Notes under the pieces: generated by a model
Seen by the model: the letters and a program-made list of their open reading frames with translations, nothing else
Databases searched by the model: none
What the model was told of the DNA's origin: nothing
NCBI GenBank assembly: GCA_963969345.1
Contig: OZ017769.1
Span: 8,807,725 to 8,871,724 of the forward strand
Direction: 5' to 3'
Source of the DNA: Turbatrix aceti
Lineage: Eukaryota > Nematoda > Chromadorea > Rhabditida > Panagrolaimidae
Length of the DNA: 64,000 bases
Shown: positions 44,985 to 57,488 of the stretch, piece by piece
Layout: each line of letters starts with the position of its first letter
How positions within the stretch are numbered: the first letter of the stretch is position 1
Position numbers and translations under genes: made by a program

Positions 44985-47092
44985 TCAGAGTTTGATACGT
45001 TTGGGTGATGTGACTACGCTGAGATTATAAATGTCATCTTGAGCAAATGGTAACGGACGTTTCTTTGGAGATCGCAGCACAAGCTGATGGGTTGAGGTCG
45101 TAGTCATCGTCAACGACGTACAGCCATCAAATTCGTCCTCTTCGACGACTGTATTCGTATCGAGATCGGTAATGGAACGCCGGTACGCCGCGAGCGTAAG
45201 ATGGGATTCCTCAAAGCCATGCAGCTTGCTGACTTTCACCGGTGAATGCTGAAAAAACAGGATTCAGTCAAAAAAGCACAAAAAAAACAATTTTAGGCCA
45301 CTTTTACAATTTCAAGGTCTCAAAACGAAAATTTTCAAACCAAAACTCCCGCAACGAAAATTCCAGACTTTCCAAAATCTCGCAACGAAAATTTTCAACA
45401 TCCCAAAATCTCGCAACGAAAATTTCGAACATTCCAAAAAAAAAATTTCTTTCTTATGTAAATCCCGCAACGAAAGTTTTGTTTCTCCCGTCTCCCGCAA
45501 CGAAAATCCCCAAACATACCATGTTAACTAGACTAGTAAAGCTGGCGCCATTCAGAAGAGATACTTCGTCATCGGCAGTGTCACAGAGGTCTCCCATCTT
45601 GTCACACTTGTCGAAGGCGTCATCCATGAAGGCGTCAGACGAGGGCACGGTAGACTCGACGTAGCCTCCGAGGGTCAGGGTCGACTGATGATGGTGCTGG
45701 TGGGAGGAAGGTACAACTGCAGAGCCATCAACTGTCGAGTCTGATCCGCTAGCGACCATGTAGGAGGGCGAGTGATGACCGGTATAGGATCCCGGATAGA
45801 AGAGATTCTCGTCGTGGGTGGCGAGGAGGGGGTCGGTAGCGTACGAGCACGATCGCGACGTCAGGGAGAGGAGAGAATACGCGTCATGGGTTTCTTCAGA
45901 GCCCCAGAGCGTGTCAATGTGGCCAGCACCACTGCCGCAGAGGGTCGACGCTGCCGGGAGAGGCGTCGGCTGGATGTTGTGTGGATGAGCGGAGAGAAGC
46001 TGCTGACCGTGGTGGTGTCCATTCTGATCGTTGCAGTAGTACAGCGTCGAATGCGATGATTCGTAGTGCGCAGCGTTGGATTCAGCCGCCTGGTGGCGAT
46101 CTGCGTGATCGTGGGCCGTGCTGGACAGGTCTTCGTCGTCCTCGTCATCGTCATCCTCTTCTTCGGAGGCTTCTTCTTCCTCTTCGTCATCCTCGAGTTC
46201 CTCGTCGTTGTCGTCATCGACCTCGCCGTGGCCGTGACCGTGGCCGGAGGGAGTCGACCGATCTTCATCCACTTCGTACGACGCTGACTGCTGTTCGAGT
46301 GATGAATCCATGCCATCGCTGGGATCTTCGCCAGATTCGTCTTCCATCCCCCGCATGTCCTCGTAGGGAAACTCGATGCCCTCTTCGATCAACGTCTGCG
46401 GCCGATCGCATTGAAGCATTTGGGCTACGAAGTTTTTGATCAGCAATCTGCAACGATAAAATCGTTTACATCGATAACGATCGTGTCAAGACAAAAAAAA
46501 GTAGACATCATGGGATCGTAAATAGTCTGTTTTCAGTTTTTAGATAGAAATAGAATTGAAAATAGATTTTCGTCATAGGACAAGGAAACCATTGATGAGA
46601 CAAAAAAAGACGTTTCGAGACCATAAATATTCATCTTTTAGTTTTAGGCCACGTGGAAATAGATTTTCGTCACAAGATCGTGTCAAAACGTCGTTTTATA
46701 ATATTCTTTGATGTTTGTTTGCATGCTTTTCAATTTCTGTCTTTCACCAAAGTGCCAATGTTTTTTTTAACACATTTAGTCGAACTGGGAACCATAAAAA
46801 GTGCGAAGTCGCCGTAAAAGCCCCAAAAATAGAGGTGTGAAGTCAAAAACAAACAAAAAATTCCTTTTCCTTTTAGGCCACCCAGAAGACAGACAACCAG
46901 ACAACGTCAGATGAGCAATAAATATAATAGTTGGGTGACTCATACTCACCTCTTCCGCATAGCCGCTCCTCCACAGGAGGCACGTTTCTTCTCCGACTTC
47001 TTCGAGCACTTCTGCATTGCCAGCGTGCACAGGTAGCTGAGAATATCATCCGTGACATACTTAGACTCATCTCCTGGCAGTCGGAACGGCAT
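44985..47092 (-). CDS. Acidic, His-rich protein with a short conserved-looking N-terminal module
   Basis: Three exons: 46950-47092, 45520-46447, 44985-45248; phases agree, 444 aa. Residues 1-70 look ordered: YVTDDILSYLCTLAMQ, a basic CSKKSEKKR-CGG stretch, and LLIKNFVAQML, loosely like the IER/SERTA-type short helical modules of transcription co-regulators, but I cannot name the family. Residues 90-160 are strongly acidic with a 20-residue D/E run and HGHGHG repeats, then Ser/His-rich disorder, and a C-terminal block with two SPKK/SPKR motifs (nuclear localisation or CDK-site-like). A nuclear regulator is a reasonable inference. Intron 2 holds a 31-bp tandem repeat. A 3.7-kb non-coding region lies upstream. 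Confidence 0.7.
45311..45512. repeat. 31-bp tandem repeat in an intron
   Basis: Intron 2 of the acidic protein gene repeats CTCGCAACGAAAATTTTC with GCAACGAAA at 45351, 45382, 45413, 45467 and 45498: 31-bp periods with one interrupted spacing. Confidence 0.8.
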
Positions 47093-50000
47093 CAAGTTGT
47101 GCGCGAAGAAGATACGAAGGGGTTGTGTATTGGGTCAGTTTGAGGGGGTTAATCTGAAATAATCAGAAAACATATGAATCATTCATTTCAATCAATTGAA
47201 GGAGGGGGGAAAAACGTGTTCACGTTATCTCTGTTTATATAGATTTCAGGCCTTCGTTCACCATGTGACACGCATCGCGACATACAGACAGACAACACGG
47301 AGATAGATCATGACATCATCATTGTTGTTTGTCTTCTTCTTTTTTTTTGATATATTCCGCGCGCGCGCAGGCAGGAAGGAGCAGGAGCAGGTCACCCCAT
47401 CATCATCCATCTATCTATCATGTGCCGAACCCCTGAGAGATCGATCTACGATCAACTAGCGGAAACAAACCACCGGCAAACCCGAATTTGGAGAGAGGGA
47501 GAGAAAAAAAGAGACCATTGCGGTCAATTGCTGCGCCCTCCCCCCCTTCCGCAGGCTTCGAAATGAGTGGTTTTTGATAAATGAAGCGAATCAGGGCGTA
47601 CACATCCATCCAAATCCAAATAAATCCAAATGAAGCGCACGCGCGCGTGTTCGTTCGTTTGTTTCAATGATCTGATCTGATCGCCTGTTCTTTGACCATT
47701 CATTCGCGCGCGAACCACACACCTGGCCACGCATACACATTTCAGGTGGATAGGCCTTGCAAATACATATGTATCTATCTGCCCGGGGGACTCCCCAAGA
47801 ACAAAAAAATTCTTGCGTCCAAGCAAACATGGAGCATAAAAAAAGAAGCATTAGAGAACTGTTGCAATTGTTGTGTTAGTCATCACATAACCATCGTTAC
47901 CCACTCTTTCTCCATTCCCTCACTGGTCAGTCAGCCCGGAGCCCCCGGGCCCCTGAGGCAACAAACAACCACCACCAGTCCCCACCTGGACCTGGACAAC
48001 TTGTACAAGTGTACATACCTTGCTCGCCTCGCCTCACCTTAATTCTTCACATTCGTTCTGTTCTGACCACACCAAATAATACATAGTAGCCCCCAGCACT
48101 TTTTGCTCCTGCTGGACACTTTTTTTTGGTGTCCAAGCTTAGCTGGGTGATTCTGGTTTCCGATCAAAATAAAAAAAAGGAAGAGAAGTTTCATGCACAA
48201 AAACAGCCCCGCAGAACGGAGCACTTTCCAAAAATAGAACGGAATAGACCTGGAGAGACCACAGCACATCACACCCCTCTCTTTTCCCATCTCTCGCCTT
48301 GGCGCGAGCTCGGCAAGCGTCCAAATCAGACAGTCGCTCCCACGCCCGCCCGGTAAAAGAAAAAAAGAAAAAGGAGCGCGCCGCCGATATATTACATAAA
48401 TTAGTAAGCGTTGCTATGCAGAGAGAAAGGAGAGAGGATATCCTCTGTTTTTTTTGTTTTATCGCTCGTCTGGCCTCAGGGCTGCCAGATATAGACAGCT
48501 TACGGTCAGTAAATGAGAAGAAATATATATCTAACTGACGATGCTGGTGGTCAAGCCAGAAAGCTTCCACCTAAGTGATAAGTAAGTCTCTTCTCCCTCC
48601 GTCAAAGGATGGAGTTGGTCAGCTAAGACGACGGGAATCCTCCTTTTCGAAGCGAGCTACGCAACCCGAAAAAAGCCTTGTTTTTGCTTTCCCCTGCGCA
48701 AGAAATTTAATTTTGAAATTCAGTTCCTCTTTCCTTTTTTTACCTTACATTATATTATCTCCCCTCCCCCCTCTTGTGCATTTTCACGATCTATTAGTAA
48801 TATCTCACCGCGAAGCCCCCTCCTCAAGACTCACTGACTTTTGAGATTTTAGGCCAACAATAAAATTTCATTTCATCTTCTTCTCAAAAAATTTTCTCTT
48901 CAAAACACACTCTTCTCCGTGTATTCTCGAATGTCATCGAAGGGCAAGCGAGGTGAGCGGAGACAAGTGTGAGCAGGAGGGGCGCGTGAATGGGTACGTG
49001 TATGTATGCGTGACGTCGTCGACGTATTACTTTTTTGCGTCCGTCTCGCAGGCTGTCACCCAAAGCCCCCCTCCATCTCCACGACCACAAAAACAGCGGG
49101 CCCCCTTTTCTTCTTCTTTCTCCCCTTTTCGCACCCAGCATCGTATCCATCCATCCATCTATCGTAAAAAAAAAGTGACCGAGCAGGAGGGGGCCCGGGA
49201 CGGGACGAACAACAAAGAAAGAAATAATGCGCGTTACGCACATCAATATGCATTACGACACTACAGTATGCTCCATCGCACAGCCCTGACACAGCCGCCC
49301 TAAATCCCAGTTCCCCTTTTTTATTTCACCCTGAGAGAACGAGCGGCGGCAGAGAAAAAGAAATGAGAATTTCCTGCATCGCTTGCTTGCCAGCGCGCGC
49401 ACAGTTGCGGGCCGGTCCCCGCAAAAAATTCAGCCCGCAGCGGGCGCCAGCCAGCCAAGCGAGCGAGCGAGCGAGCGAGCGAGGCGAGGCGACCAACTGG
49501 CCAACCCCTCTCCTCTCTCTCCAAAAGAAATATTCGCCAGCGCACCACCATCGTATGCGACGCGAACTGCTGACTGAGCCCGTGACGACGCGCTCGTCCG
49601 CTGTGGCGGAGCCTCCCATTTATTGATTCCCCGACGAAGGACGGACGACACACATCGCGTGTAACGCCTGCTAGGCGCGTCTGTCAGGACAAACGACCTC
49701 GACAACTTTAGACGACTGCATTCTCTCTTTTACATCTGCTGTTTTTCATAAAATTTGTTATGATCCTGTTCCCTCTCTCCCCTCCCTGTTCCCTGAATTT
49801 CTCTATCGTCGGTCGTCTCTTCAGATGTGAAAGAGGAGCCGCGCTTGGTCGAGCGAATGTGAATTTTGAAGAGAAGAGAAGATTGCTGCGCCCGTCGTCG
49901 TCGTCGGATGCAGCTGTGGCGCGTAAACAACTGCCAGGCAGGGGGCCAGCAGCCAAGCACAGCCACCGAGCGCGCAAAGTTGAGTCATCTCTCGTGTCGA

Positions 50001-50804
50001 GGGACGAGCAAACTGCTGGGCCCAGGGCTGCTCCTTCGGGCAACGAAAAATGAAATGAAAGGAGAGCAAAAGAGAGAAAACAACAGGGATGTTGAGTATT
50101 TTTGGCGGGGAGAAGAGAGGGGACACCACCAACCAACACCATGCTGCTACCAAATCACACATACGCTTTTTGCACCCCCTCTGCACTTTCCCACACAGCA
50201 ACATCATGACACGGCGGCGTCAGCGGCGGTGGCAACGTCGGTGGTGGTCTGGCTTTCTTTGATGACCATAACAAGTCTCCCAGTCGGTTTGGATCGCTTT
50301 TTGGCAGGCCACGTAATCATTCGTTCCCGAGTTCATCGAGTGCACAAACGACGGGGCTGTTTTTTTGCAGCTGTGCTCTACCGTACTCTCTCTTTCTCTC
50401 CATCTCCTCCCGTGAGAGTGAAGAAAGGCACCAACACGCGAGCGAGAGCATAAGCTGCCCTTTGGCGGGGTAAACACCTTTTTTTTGCTTTTCACGGTGA
50501 TGCCTTTTATGTGTTTCTAAATAAGGTAAAATGTGAGGTGAGAAAGAATTGTGCTTTCTCGTGTGGTGGTCGCCGGGGAAACGGCAACGGAGACGGCGCC
50601 GACTGCGTGAAGCATCGGTCAGCAACCTACCGTCGTTGTCTGGGGGCCGTGTGACGTTTTACAAAGAAGCCCCTCGTCGTCGAAAAAAAAAGATGAAGAA
50701 GAAGGAAGTCGTGAAGGGGGTTGGAGAAAACAGACATCGAATATAATAGACGCTAATTGAAGCTGCCTGCTTCTTTTTTCTGCCTGCTGCGCAGCCAGCT
50801 TACA
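47093..50804. other. Long upstream/intergenic region, GC-rich
   Basis: 3.7 kb between the start of the acidic protein gene (minus, 47092) and the 3' end of the PRPSAP gene. It is richer in GC than other spacers, with pyrimidine tracts, a (GCGA)n microsatellite at 49459-49492, and spurious frames on both strands. It resembles the 1157-3474 region. It likely holds the promoter and non-coding exons of the 47092 gene. No coding exon is supported. Confidence 0.45.
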
Positions 50805-53800
50805 TTAATCGTCTTCGAGGGCAATATCTTTGAACAGCCATCCCATGGATTCCTTGTTGTAGATGCGTCGAATCGCTTCAGCAAGGACAATTGAGATATC
50901 CACAGTCTTGATTTTATGACACCGAATTTTCTGCATATCGTGGGGCACTGTGTTTGTCACAATCACCTGCAAAACGAAGAAGAACAATGATCGACTCCTT
51001 TTCTTTCATCGCCGGAAGCCAGGGCACAAAAAATATTTTTTTGCAGTCTCAGGTGGTTCCAGCCCTCTGTACCCGACCCGCCGTCAGTCAAAGTGTGACG
51101 AAATCGCTTTTCAAAGTCACTCCTGCTCCTTCCGGTGATAAATTTCGAATATAACCAGAGGCCCTGCCTGCCTGGCTGGCTCCTAGGCCAGGATACAAAA
51201 GTTTATGACGTTTCTTCAACGACGCAGACCAAAAAAAGGCCATCAGAGGAGATTTGGATTGTCAGAGAGGGGGGGGGGATTTGGAGGGGAACATGCTGAG
51301 CAGTCCCATAAACGTGCCTCTCTCTATCTCTTTTTCCCCTTGTGGGGGTATCAGCCAGCTTCAAAAGTAGCTTCTGGTCTTTCAGATTTTTTTTGTATAG
51401 GCCAGATGACTCCAGCTGAAGGCAGACTACTTTGTCTTGACAAATGATCCGATATCAGTTGAAAAAATACATACTATTCTCGAAGCAGCTGGAGGCACAG
51501 ATTGAAAAAAAAATTTTACTTGCAAAGAGAGCTTTGAACTCAAATTATTCCCCAGTTCCCCAGAAACCGACAAAAAGCGGTATTTTGCATGCAAAAGTAC
51601 ATTTTTTAGCCTCTAATGATACGTGAGGCTTTGCTTTGCTTCAGACAGAAAAAAATTGTACACTACTGCGCCATTGAAACCCGGCTTGCATGCGCAGGCT
51701 ACTCATTAGGCTCCCTGGCGGTGTACTAATAATAATAATAATATGTAATCTCATAGTGCGCCACGAGATAGATAGAAATAGTAGGTACTGCTGGTCTCGT
51801 GACGCGTGAGTAATACACCCAAAGGAGGGAAGTGAGGGGGCTATAGTACGTTGTGATAAGAAAATCAAGCACCTAAACACTCCTTTCGTCTGTCTACCTG
51901 CGCCAGTGATAAAAAAATACCGTAACCCACCCCTTCCAATCAACAAAAATTAAATTAAGAACAAAAAAACAGACCTGATCAATGCAAGAATCTTCGAGAA
52001 GAGCAGGAGAATCACCGGAAAGCAAACCGTGGGTTGCGACAACGTAAATCTTGTACGCGCCCTTCTTCTTCAGGACATCGGCAGCAGCGACGAAGGAACC
52101 GGCTTCATCGATGATATCGTCGACGAGAATTGCAATTCGACCCCCGACGTCACCGACGACGGTGAGCGGCGGCTTCTCCTTCGCGACCTGCATCGGGTAG
52201 AGCTCGTAGGTCGTCGACGGAGCCCGACGGTCTCCGCTGGCGCCGAGCGCGGGGCTGGGAGCGCCTTCAGCCTTGGATTCGTCGTCTTCATCCTTCTGCT
52301 CCTCGCCGTGGATGACTGCGACGCCTACCCTCAGACGCTCCGCGAATGACGAGGCCTAAAAATAGTATATTTTAGGCAACATTTAAAATTCATCTTACGC
52401 TGCTAAAAAATGACGAAAGCAGATGCGAACACCTGTTGCAAGCAGCAAACAACAGACACGTCAGAAAACATTCAAAAAATGCAGTCAGGTGGTATTTAGG
52501 GGGAACAAATGCCAGAAATGCACGCCAGACATCAGAATCCCAGGGGAATTTTGTCCCGCAGAGAATTTGAACATTGTCGTAATTTTTGGGGGTTCAAAAG
52601 GGTCTTTAGGGAAAAAATACGATCAAAGTACGCGAAAAGTAAAAAAAAAATGTCGTAGGAATTTTATCTCGACTGGAATTTTGCTCTATAGTAAATTTTT
52701 GGGAAAACCTATCGTAAAATTATATTTAGAAGAGACAAATAACAAAAAAGCGCGCGAAAGTCAAAAACCCCCGTAAAAATTTTTCCCGGCGCGAAATTTT
52801 TTTAACCGTATATTTTGAGTTTCAAACGTCCAACCAACCTTGTTCATGACACCTGGGCTCTTCGCGACGATGACAGCGTTTTTGTAATCCGTAATGTTGC
52901 TTTTGATGTAATTCAAGAGGAATGAAGAAGCTCGGAGGTTGTCGACTGGGATGGAGAAGAATCCCTGGATTTCCTTCTTGAAGAGATCGAGACTCACGAG
53001 CCGACTCGCCCCCGCCCGGCAAATCATGTCCGCGACGAGTTTCATCGTAATCGCCGAGCGTCGCAGCATCCGGCACTGCTTGCTATACGGTAGGTATGGC
53101 ATGATTACGGTCACCGATTTGGCAGACGACGTCTTGCACGCGTAGATCATGATGAGGAGTTCGATGACGTCATTGTTGACATCCTTGGACGCGGATTGCA
53201 GGATAAACACGTGCTTGCTTCGTACACTCTGCAACAAACCATCATCGTCCAATGGTCATCGTCGTCAAAATTATTATAACGACCGGGTAAACAAAGCAAA
53301 CTTGTTGTAATCTACTCTACGCATCGTGCAAATATTGGTTGAACGTAATACGTAAAAAGCGGGGGGGGGGGGGACCAACGTAAACACGGCGAGTGCACCC
53401 TGAGGGCAGACGGGTGATTTTCAAAGAACAGAGCAGCGTTTATTCATGTGGAATCAAGATTTGAGTGCGGTTTGACGATAAATTAATTTTATTAGACTCT
53501 ACTTCGGTGATTAAAGTTCAGTTTGCAGTTTTTTTATTGCACAAAACTAATTACGATAAAAAATTGATTTCGACCAGTTTTTATGGAAAAAAATTGTCAC
53601 AACGCAAAAAAACGTAAAATCAATCGTAAACTTTTTCAAAAAACATATAACTTTTCAAAAAAAAACAGTGTAGAAGTAACATGTTTCAGGCCACTGACCA
53701 GTTTCTACGAAAAACCTCTAACAACTCAAAAAAAAATTCGTAAAATTTATCGTAAAAAACCTTACTTCTGACTTATCAAAAAACAGCGCAGGAGTAACAT

Positions 53801-54042
53801 TATTCACGTTATAAAAATACGATTACATTTCTATCGTAAAAGTAATATCTATTATATAAAAAAAGACAAACCTGACGAATTTCAACGGTAGTTTCACGAT
53901 TTGACTTGTTGTAGACAATCGCATCGCCCTGACGAACACCGAGAATCTTGGCAACTACCTGAGCAAGAGCGTTGTGTGATTGGCCGGCAAGCAGCACCAT
54001 GCCGCTGCTCTCGTCCGACGACATGTAGATGTTGTCGACCAT
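50805..54042 (-). CDS. PRPSAP: Phosphoribosyl pyrophosphate synthetase-associated protein
   Basis: Four exons: 53872-54042, 52839-53228, 51975-52355, 50805-50966, all phase 0, 367 aa (human PRPSAP2 is 369). The PRPP-synthetase fold is unmistakable: [77 protein letters not shown] and ATHGLLSGD. It is the associated (PAP39/41-type) paralogue rather than a catalytic PRPS because of the insert between IHGE and [11 protein letters not shown] (about 45 residues, acidic then Pro/Ala-rich) that interrupts the catalytic flag region. It regulates PRPP synthetase in nucleotide synthesis. Intron 3 is 1008 bp. A foldback element sits about 450 bp upstream. Confidence 0.93.
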
Positions 54043-54488
54043 CCTTTTTGCTATAAAAACGGTTTCCTTTGCAGGCCGAGTCACCAAATATCGACGTGAA
54101 ACAAGAAAAAGTCGCGTGACAATGGGCCAAGAACTAAGAAACAAACACAAGAAAAAATTGTTGGGGGAATTAATCCACCTGACTGCACTGCATCGCCCGC
54201 ACATTCGCGGCAAAAAATCGAAGAATCCGAAGCTCACAACGTGCGGATCAATTCGATAACATAAAACGCAAGGGGAGAGCAGGGAAGGCAACTGAAAAGT
54301 GCATTACACTGCTCAACCACTGCCGCGGATCGATGGATGCAACGAGATACAAAAAACAAAAAAATAAACATTGTTTGGGGGAGAAAAAAAGCGTCTGATA
54401 TCCATGAGGAGAGCGCAGCAGCCCCTCGCACGAGCTCGTCGCTCTTTGCCAAGTAAGACAGACGATTTGGTTCGCGAGTGGATCTTTG

Positions 54489-55140
54489 GTCGCCTAACAG
54501 AGATGGCAAAAAAGTGATCTGATGGGTTTGATCGCGTACTTTTCACAACCAATTGAAATGAAGTAATGCAAAGTTATAGTGCCAAGGGTAGTAATTACAT
54601 TTGAGATATTATAATTTGCTGAGCGCATTAATTGGCATAATGACGCGCGCCGTAATTAACGTTTTTTAAACTTTAAAAATTTTATTTCTCAAAAACTACT
54701 GCACTTTTAGAAACGGATGACATATCATTCGACTCAGTTTTTCATGGGCAATTTTATAAAAATATAAAAAGGAGGGGTCACGATTTAAAAAAGTGCCAAA
54801 CTAAAAATGTCAAAATGGCACTTTTTATTTCGGCATTATTTTAAATCGTGAACTATCCTTTTTATATTTTTATAAAATTTCCCATGAAAAACTGAGTCGA
54901 ATGATATGTCATCCGTTTCAAAAAGTGCAGTAGTTTTTGAGAAATAAAATTTTTAAAGTTTAAAAAACGTTAATTACGGCGCGCGTCATTATGCCAATTA
55001 ATGCGCTAAGCAAATTATAATATCTCAAATGTAATTATTACCCTTGGCACTATAACTTTGCATTACTTCATTTCAATTGGTTGTGAAAAGTACGCGATCA
55101 AACCCATCAGATCACTTTTTTGCCATCTCTGTCGCCTAAC
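54489..55140. mobile_element. Foldback (Mutator-like) element with 10-bp target duplication
   Basis: The element is 54499-55130 (632 bp). Two inverted arms of about 300 bp run from AGAGATGGC at the left end to GCCATCTCT at the right; they differ at only a few positions and leave a loop of about 40 bp near 54800-54836. The 10-mer GTCGCCTAAC flanks both ends (54489-54498 and 55131-55140). A 9-11-bp duplication with very long terminal inverted repeats fits Mutator-like elements. There is no coding capacity. Confidence 0.88.
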
Positions 55141-55933
55141 ATAAATATAAAGCAGGTAGCGAGCGCGCTCCAGGGTGGACATTGGAAGAACAATTCACCG
55201 TTGAAAAAAGGCAACATTTTTGTTCTTGTTGGATTCAAAACGCGATCATAGAAAGCATAAAATTATATCAAAAAACTAAAATTATGAGACTGAAAAATCT
55301 CCAGAAAGAAGAAGAAAAGGGAACGGAGAAAATAAGAGAAAAACAAACGTTCCACAACAACAAAAATTTTTTGCGGCAGAACTTGTGCGCGCAATGGATG
55401 TTTCTGCAACGAAAAGTTTTACCGTAGCCGAACTGTGATGGCAATTCTTATTATTTTTAAATTTTTTGCCAAACAACATGGATTTGGAAACTGTTGCTCA
55501 ATTTTTGATGTTTTAAAACGAATTTTCGAAAATCTCGCGATCGCAAAATTGCGAAGACTGAAAAGCTGCTTCAAGAAGTGCTTGATGATTGGGAAAAGAT
55601 TGTTGACAACACGTAAAAGCTTCCGGTTGACCTCTTATTTCATTTATTTCATTTTTTAATTTCTTTTTCGATTTTTTAAATGATGAAAAAATAAACAACC
55701 GCACAGCAAAAAATTAGAATGGAATTATAAAATTAACAGCAAAAACCGATTTTTGGAGAGGTTTCAAATTTCTTCGTCGAAACTTCAAACTGGCACGTTT
55801 ATACTCTGCTCAAAAATATGAATTCGTACCGACAGGAAGCCATCTTCTGATAAAGTCCAACAACATCATATTTATTATATCAGCTTCGATCTGTGGTATA
55901 TGTTTACAACAACGAGAAAAACGAGGCAACAGT
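55141..55933. other. Intergenic region
   Basis: AT-rich. The plus-strand frame 55182-55427 is Lys/Glu/Gln rich without any recognisable domain or splice context and is not called. From about 55869 the sequence belongs to the duplication described for the F-box-like genes. Confidence 0.35.
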
Positions 55934-57116
55934 TCATTCTTGAATTATCTGACCTTGCTCACGCTTAAGTTCAGATAATTCACTAGGGCAAATACATTCA
56001 AACCAAAAAGTGACGTTTTCTGTGACTTGGCGATTACGAATACCTCCATACTGATAAGTAAAATCTTTTTTTGGAAAATGATACAAGGGAGAGTCCAAAG
56101 AGGGAGTAAAAGGTCTGCTATAAGAACTAAGATTTATAGAAAAACTAACATGGACCTCAAAAAATTTAGGAAATTCTCCAAGTATTCCCTTGACAAAGTC
56201 GTAAACTTTCTTTGCGTTTTGAAAAAAAATTGCAGCAGTAGGATAACAATCAATGATAGGGACGACACCAGGAATTAAAATAACGTTTTCGACATTCGGA
56301 GAAAACGAAGTTAAAAAATTGTTCAGTTTCTTGAAGTCTTCATAAACGGCCGTGAAACTGAAGCTTTTCCATCTAAAGATAAAATACCGTACGTGTTGAA
56401 GTTGAGCTTTTGACGAGTTGAGCACATGGAGAAACGCATCTAATTGTACAGTTGACGGCTTATTAGTGATTAACCGCAATGAAGGAACATCGTCGTAAAA
56501 CTGAAAAAAAATACAATGTTGCAAACTTTTATAAATACAGTGAAATGAGATTTTTTCGAGAAACTAACTTACTTTGCGCAATATTATATGGCCCAGATTA
56601 ATTCTTTGAAAGCGGTGCAGTAGAGATTGAACATCGGCTATCGATAAAACGTCAATCGTCAACCATTGGGGAATTGGCATCAAATTTTTCACCTCTTCCA
56701 ACGAAAATTCATGTTTGTTCAGTTTTGACAAGTCTAATTCTATGAGACCTAAAATTAAATATTTATTATTGACTCTTTTAAATTGTGCAGAAAAAAGGCA
56801 ACTCACAGTTAGAACGGCAAACTTTTTCCAAAAAAACATGATCGCATGCTTCAAGACTTTGAATAAAAAGTTTTCGAACAAACGGGGCGATCCAGTGAGT
56901 GCGCATCGAGTGAACACAATACTTCCGGTCCTTTGAAAAAGTACCAAAGTCGCTTGCGTTTACAAGTATTACTTCACACTTTTTCATAAAATATCCAAAT
57001 GAGTGAGACATTTCACGGGAAGACAATGCCAATTTTTGCACATTGTCCATGGTATGATCTTTGGGTTCAAACTGGAGAAACAAATAAAAGTGATACTTTG
57101 AAGACAGGGGACGCAT
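55934..57116 (-). CDS. F-box-like family protein, tandem duplicate A
   Basis: Three exons: 56807-57116, 56573-56748, 55934-56500, phases agree, 350 aa. Residues 1-50 form the family's F-box-like start (MRPLSSKYHFYLFLQF, then LALSSREMSHSFGYFMKK), comparable with LSSREASDRF in the gene at 24227. Next come a WIAPFVRKL module, a short repeat around LPNVENVI-like strands, and the conserved C-terminal unit FPKKDF plus a TENVTFWFE strand. The layout (F-box-like head, then strand-helix repeats) is that of nematode substrate-adaptor expansions; ubiquitin-ligase function is inferred only from the weak F-box. It is intact. A near-identical copy lies at 58704-59869 on the same strand. Confidence 0.72.
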
Positions 57117-57332
57117 TTTTTGTTAGCCTGTACACAGCAGATTGTAGGTCACAACGAGTTGTTGAAGCTTTGGCCTCAAAATTTGACGATCCAAACAACC
57201 GAAGTCCAACACAACAAAACTGGAGAATGCTGCGCTATAGATGTACAACGCAGCATATTATATTGGTAAACGATAGGCGGAGACTTACTTTACTTTATTA
57301 CTCTTACTCGTGCATAATTACTCATTACAAAA

Positions 57333-57488
57333 TTAAAGTGACAGTGATGAGTATCGAGATTGCACGAAGAGGGCGTCGTCAATCGTAGCTACCTGCGTCA
57401 CGTCGTAGTCCTTAGCAGGAGCGTTCTGGAAGGCCGCAAAGTCGTCGGTCCATCGCCTTGGAGGGTGGCCTGGCGGACGCTTGTTCAT
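57333..57488 (-). mobile_element. RTE-type LINE remnant within duplication copy A
   Basis: An open minus-strand stretch of 51 residues with KRPPGHPPRRWTDD and AKDYD matches the polymerase C-terminal tail also seen at 43430-43712. It is absent from the corresponding place in copy B, so it marks an insertion into A or a loss from B. Confidence 0.6.

Noticed and set aside
48039..50746. Numerous 60-195-aa frames on both strands
   Set aside because: Same pattern as 1.4-2.7 kb: microsatellite and pyrimidine-rich DNA giving frames in all six readings with no recognisable protein.
55182..55427. 81-aa Lys/Glu-rich plus-strand frame
   Set aside because: AT-rich low complexity, no homology recognised, no promoter or splice support.
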